NCBI RefSeq assembly: GCF_017814975.1
Contig: NZ_JAGIQA010000020.1
Span: 62,001 to 126,000 of the forward strand
Direction: 5' to 3'
DNA length: 64,000 bases
Source of the DNA: Cupriavidus consociatus
GTDB taxonomy: Bacteria > Pseudomonadota > Gammaproteobacteria > Burkholderiales > Burkholderiaceae
Program-made: the position numbers and the translations under genes
Notes under the pieces: generated by a model
What the model was told of the DNA's origin: nothing
Database searches by the model: none
What the model saw: only the letters and a program-made list of their open reading frames with translations
In this document: positions 60,891-64,000 of the stretch, one piece after another
Position numbering within the stretch: the stretch's first letter is position 1
Layout: each line of letters begins with the position of its first letter

Positions 60891-61804
60891 AGAATGTCTT
60901 GAGGTCGCAAGGACCGATCGTGTTCACCCTGCTTGCCGTAGCGGTCTCCCTTGTCGTGCTCAAGCATGTGTGGAGCTACTATTACGACGACCCATGGACC
61001 CGCGATGCGCGCATCCGTGCGGATGTGGTGCAAGTAGCGCCGGATGTGACGGGTCCAATCACTGAGGTCAAAGTCGACGACAACCAACTGGTGCGACGCG
61101 GCCAGCCGCTGTTCGTGATCGACCAGGCTCGCTTTATGATAGCCCTGAAGCAGGCGGAGGCGACGTTGCTCGAACGTCGTACCAGCCTAGTGCAGCTGCG
61201 CCGCGCGGCTGCACGTAACCACCAGTTGCGGGAGCTGGTAGCGCAGGAAGTGGTGGAGGAAGGCCAGTCAAAGGTGGAACAAGCGCAGGCCGCCCTGACC
61301 ATCGCCGAGTCGGCGGTCGGCATTGCCCGGCTCAACCTGGAACGCACCACCGTGTACAGTCCAGTCGACGGCTTCCTCAACGACCGATCTGTGCGCGTGG
61401 GCGATTACGTCACGGCGGGTAGGCCGGTGCTCTCAGTGGTCGACTCAGGTTCGTTCTATGTTGACAGCTATTTCGAGGAGACCAAGCTACGTAGCGTGCA
61501 AGTGGGGCGGCCGGTACGCATCCACGTGATGGGCGAAGAGCAGGTGCTACACGGTCATGTGCGCAGCATTGCAGCCGCTATTGAAGACCGAGACCGTTCC
61601 TCCGGTCCTAACCTGCTACCGAGTATCAATCCGACGTTCAACTGGATACGGCTGGCTCAGCGCATCCCGGTGCGTATCGCGATCGATCAGCCTCCACCCG
61701 AGATGCGACTGACCGCAGGTCGCACCGCTAGCGTGACTATCCTCGCCACGGCGGCAGCCGTGGCGACTGACACCCATGTCGAGCCGATTCGGAGCAAACC
61801 TTGA
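60887..61804 (+). CDS. HlyD-family periplasmic adaptor (AaeA-like)
   Basis: A 305-residue membrane-fusion protein: one N-terminal transmembrane helix (IVFTLLAVAVSLVVLKHVW), the lipoyl/barrel segment VAPDVTGPITEVKVDDNQLV, a coiled-coil hairpin (about residues 90-170) and TTVYSPVDGFLNDRSVRVGD followed by the barrel. Start at GTG 60887, overlapping the DUF1656 stop; the frame is open further upstream but inside that gene. It links the FUSC exporter to the outer-membrane channel encoded next, with which it overlaps by four bases. Confidence 0.92.
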   Translation: MKNVLRSQGPIVFTLLAVAVSLVVLKHVWSYYYDDPWTRDARIRADVVQVAPDVTGPITEVKVDDNQLVRRGQPLFVIDQARFMIALKQAEATLLERRTSLVQLRRAAARNHQLRELVAQEVVEEGQSKVEQAQAALTIAESAVGIARLNLERTTVYSPVDGFLNDRSVRVGDYVTAGRPVLSVVDSGSFYVDSYFEETKLRSVQVGRPVRIHVMGEEQVLHGHVRSIAAAIEDRDRSSGPNLLPSINPTFNWIRLAQRIPVRIAIDQPPPEMRLTAGRTASVTILATAAAVATDTHVEPIRSKP

Positions 61805-63222
61805 AGAGGCTGTGCAAAATCTCGTTGGGTGCGGCAATGTGCTCGCTGTCCGCCTGCATGACCGTCGGTCCAGACTACCGCGTACCTGACAAGGCCTTGG
61901 TCAACCTGCCAAAAGCCCAGGCAGCGTTCGTCGACATAGATGGCGCCAAGGGCGTCGATGCAGGTCATACAGTGGCAGACGACTGGTGGAAGCTCTATGA
62001 CGACCCACTGCTCAGCCAGTTGATTAGCCAGGCGCTGGCCACGAACGCTGGCCTGCGCACAGCCAATGCTAATTTGAGCCGAGCCAATGCCATATATGAC
62101 CAAGCCAAACATGCCGGCGGCTTCGGCTATCACGCCGTGGCTGCCGTGCAGCGTGCGCAGCTCTCGGCCGAGACTTTTCTATTATCTGAGAAGCTACCGG
62201 TCGTCAATCTCGCCGACGCAGCGCTTAGCGCCTCTTATGAAGTCGATCTGTTTGGCAAGTTTAGACGTTCCGCCGAAGCAGCTCTCGCCGACACCCAGGC
62301 AAGCGAGGCCGCGCTGGATCTGGCGCGTATGCATGTAGTTGCCGAAGTCGCTCGCACCTATATGGACAGTTGCCACGCAACCCATGAGCTGAGTATTGCT
62401 CAGCGCTCGCTGGATCTGCAACTGCGCGTCGCGAATCTAACGCAACGCCTACACAGCACGGGCCGTGGCGCCCCTACAGACCTGAGCCGCGCTAAGGCCC
62501 AGGCAGACTTGCTGAGGGCCCGTCTGCCACTGCTGCGCGCCCGCAAAAAGAACGCGCAGTATGCGCTGTCGGCACTGCTCGGACATACGCCGGGCGATCT
62601 TCCCAGTGGCGTCGATCATTGCGGGGAAGCGCCAGTGCTTGGGCGACCGATCCCACTGGGCGATGGCATGGCCCTCTTGCAACGGCGACCCGACGTCCGC
62701 GCAGCCGAGCGAAGGCTGGCTGGTGCCACCGCCCGTATTGGCGTAGCTACCGCCGAGCTATATCCGGATGTGAAGTTGGGTGCCTCGGTTGGAGCCGCCG
62801 GCCTGCTTGACGGCTTCGGCAAGGCACCAACGCGAGAGTGGTCGTTCGGCCCGCTGATCTCGTGGACTTTTCCCACCCGCGGTGCCCAGGCCCGTTTGCG
62901 TGCCACCGAAGCAGGCGCCGATGCTGCTCTAGCGCAGTTTGACCAAACTGTCTTGAATGCGCTGCGCGACACCCAAACCGCACTAAACAACTATGCGCAG
63001 AGACTCGACCATCAGGCCGCGTTGCGGGCTGCACTTGCAGAAGCCCGCAATGCCGCTGAGCAAAACCGTGCGCTATTCCGTGGCGGTCGCGTGCCTTACC
63101 TGACCAGCCTGGATGCTGATCGCACTCTAGCCTCTGCCGAGGCAGCGGTAGCCGACACCGACGCGCAGATCTCGCTGGACCAGATTAACCTATTTCTCGC
63201 CCTTGGAGGCAGCTGGAAATAG
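61801..63222 (+). CDS. Outer-membrane efflux lipoprotein (NodT/OprM family)
   Basis: A 473-residue outer-membrane factor. Lipoprotein signal MKRLCKISLGAAMCSLSACM with the lipobox LSAC (Cys near 19), then TVGPDYRVP, common in this family. Two repeats of OEP helices follow (ALATNAGLRTANANLSRANA; ARTYMDSCHATHELSIAQRS; DTQTALNNYAQRLDHQAALR), with RRPDVRAAERRLAGATARIG in the middle and the ending QISLDQINLFLALGGSWK. Start TTG 61801 overlaps the adaptor stop. It forms the exit channel of the tripartite FUSC pump. Confidence 0.93.
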   Translation: MKRLCKISLGAAMCSLSACMTVGPDYRVPDKALVNLPKAQAAFVDIDGAKGVDAGHTVADDWWKLYDDPLLSQLISQALATNAGLRTANANLSRANAIYDQAKHAGGFGYHAVAAVQRAQLSAETFLLSEKLPVVNLADAALSASYEVDLFGKFRRSAEAALADTQASEAALDLARMHVVAEVARTYMDSCHATHELSIAQRSLDLQLRVANLTQRLHSTGRGAPTDLSRAKAQADLLRARLPLLRARKKNAQYALSALLGHTPGDLPSGVDHCGEAPVLGRPIPLGDGMALLQRRPDVRAAERRLAGATARIGVATAELYPDVKLGASVGAAGLLDGFGKAPTREWSFGPLISWTFPTRGAQARLRATEAGADAALAQFDQTVLNALRDTQTALNNYAQRLDHQAALRAALAEARNAAEQNRALFRGGRVPYLTSLDADRTLASAEAAVADTDAQISLDQINLFLALGGSWK

Positions 63223-63344
63223 TAGGCACGCTCCGCTGAAGGAAATGCTCAATCCGGATTGGCAATTCGTCTGATCCCCTGCCCCCTTAAATACATCCGT
63301 GCAATCCGGCATCCCCAGATGCCAACAACCAGCAGAGAACAACC

Positions 63345-64000
63345 ATGATTCTTTATGACGCAAACGCCCCCGGCCCCAATCCCGTAACCGTTAGGCTTTT
63401 CGTCCTTGAGCGCGGTGGCCTTAATTTGGATGTAGAAACCATCGACCTTGCCAATCTCGAAAACAGGGGCAAGACTTACAAGGATGAGATCAACGCGCGC
63501 GGCGAGGTACCTGCATTGCGCCTCGATGACGGCCGCGTCCTAACAGAAATCACTGCCATCTGTGAGTACCTTGACGAGGTAGCCAAGGGGGGCCGGTCAC
63601 TACTCGGGGAGACAGCCGAAGAGCGAGCCCTAACACGGATGTGGACCCGGCGCGTCGACCTCGAGATTGCAGAGCCGATAACCACCTGGTGGCGAGGCAC
63701 TGACGATGCAGCCGCCTTCTATCGTGGTCACCGGGTGCTGATGCCCGAGGCTCAAACCTCGATGCGCAAGCTCGCTGAGCAGGGACTAGACCAACTCGAT
63801 AGAGATCTCGCGGGGCGAGACTTTATCTGCGGCAACAATGTGATGTTGGCCGACATCCTGCTCTACGGCTTCATGGCGACCGTCGGCAGCGTGACGCCTT
63901 GGTCCAATCCACCAGAACGACTCAACATTCAAGCCTGGTTCAGGCGAATGAGCGAACGCGCCGCCATACAGCAAGCATTCCAGCCGTTCGACGGCCTGGT
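63345..64000 (+). CDS. Glutathione S-transferase, 3' end cut by window edge
   Basis: About 218 residues are visible, open to the last base. The thioredoxin-like N-terminus begins MILYDANAPGPNPVTVRLFV. RGEVPALRLDDGRVLTEITA contains the cis-Pro, and the glutathione-binding acid/Ser position of most GSTs reads TEITAICEYLDE. The helical C-terminal domain has GRDFICGNNVMLADILLYGF. The protein could detoxify electrophiles or take part in ring or epoxide chemistry. It starts at ATG 63345, 122 bases after the efflux operon, with only a weak ribosome site, so it may have its own promoter. Only a few residues seem to be missing. Confidence 0.88.
   Translation, partial: MILYDANAPGPNPVTVRLFVLERGGLNLDVETIDLANLENRGKTYKDEINARGEVPALRLDDGRVLTEITAICEYLDEVAKGGRSLLGETAEERALTRMWTRRVDLEIAEPITTWWRGTDDAAAFYRGHRVLMPEAQTSMRKLAEQGLDQLDRDLAGRDFICGNNVMLADILLYGFMATVGSVTPWSNPPERLNIQAWFRRMSERAAIQQAFQPFDGL

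Overview
The window reads as a high-GC betaproteobacterial chromosome or megaplasmid segment, most likely from Burkholderiales (Cupriavidus, Bordetella, Achromobacter or Variovorax-like). The grounds are four orphan Bug/TctC-type periplasmic binding proteins, a typical burkholderial trimeric porin, many LysR, GntR and TetR regulators, and an AaeXAB-like efflux set with an outer-membrane lipoprotein. No rRNA, tRNA or CRISPR array was seen. Almost everything is catabolic, and most genes lie on the minus strand in long, tightly packed operons.

Layout. 0-2.8 kb: a three-subunit molybdenum hydroxylase (medium-small-large order, large subunit cut by the window edge). 3.2-5.6 kb: a chemoreceptor broken by one frameshift, then the remnant of an IS5-like insertion sequence. 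5.9-6.9 kb: a lone Bug protein. 7.1-13.6 kb: a seven-gene operon of Bug protein, acyl-CoA ligase, SCPx-type thiolase, two MaoC-like hydratase halves, crotonase and a 17beta-HSD4-like dehydrogenase. 13.9-19.7 kb: SDR, cytochrome P450, aldehyde dehydrogenase, [2Fe-2S] ferredoxin and a Bug protein with an apparent ATT start, divergent from a LysR gene. 21.4-25.0 kb: alpha-methylacyl-CoA racemase, Bug protein and aldehyde dehydrogenase, divergent from a TetR gene. 26.1-31.3 kb: acyl-CoA dehydrogenase, acyl-CoA ligase, DUF35 protein, Ltp2-like aldolase and crotonase, divergent from a LysR gene. 33-36.5 kb: a large zinc-ribbon/cyclase/AAA/TPR signalling protein. 36.6-41.8 kb: porin, aromatic-acid-type MFS carrier, zinc alcohol dehydrogenase and a GntR regulator. 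42-57 kb: two aldehyde dehydrogenases, a phenol-pathway outer-membrane protein and a ten-gene operon carrying a complete P450 electron-transfer chain plus CoA-transferase, crotonase, DUF35 and aldolase, headed by a second GntR regulator. 57.4-63.2 kb: an SDR and a FUSC/DUF1656/HlyD/OMF efflux operon. The window ends inside a glutathione transferase gene.

How it fits together (inference). A hydrophobic, probably methyl-branched compound (terpenoid, steroid side chain or alkyl-aromatic) is taken up through the porin and other outer-membrane proteins. P450 and ferredoxin hydroxylate it, and SDR or zinc alcohol dehydrogenases and aldehyde dehydrogenases oxidise it to an acid. The acid is activated by CoA ligases or CoA-transferases, epimerised by the racemase, and shortened by acyl-CoA dehydrogenase, hydratases, dehydrogenase, thiolase and Ltp2-like retro-aldolases. 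P450, ferredoxin, aldehyde dehydrogenase, aldolase plus DUF35, SDR and GntR genes all occur twice, so the region looks like two related pathways or a duplicated one.

The strongest unexplained signals are regulatory: a 16-bp near-palindrome shared by the TetR/aldehyde dehydrogenase and the crotonase/LysR promoter regions; three copies of a GAC-N15-GTC operator beside the two paralogous GntR genes; and a symmetric inverted module at 57.07-57.37 kb.
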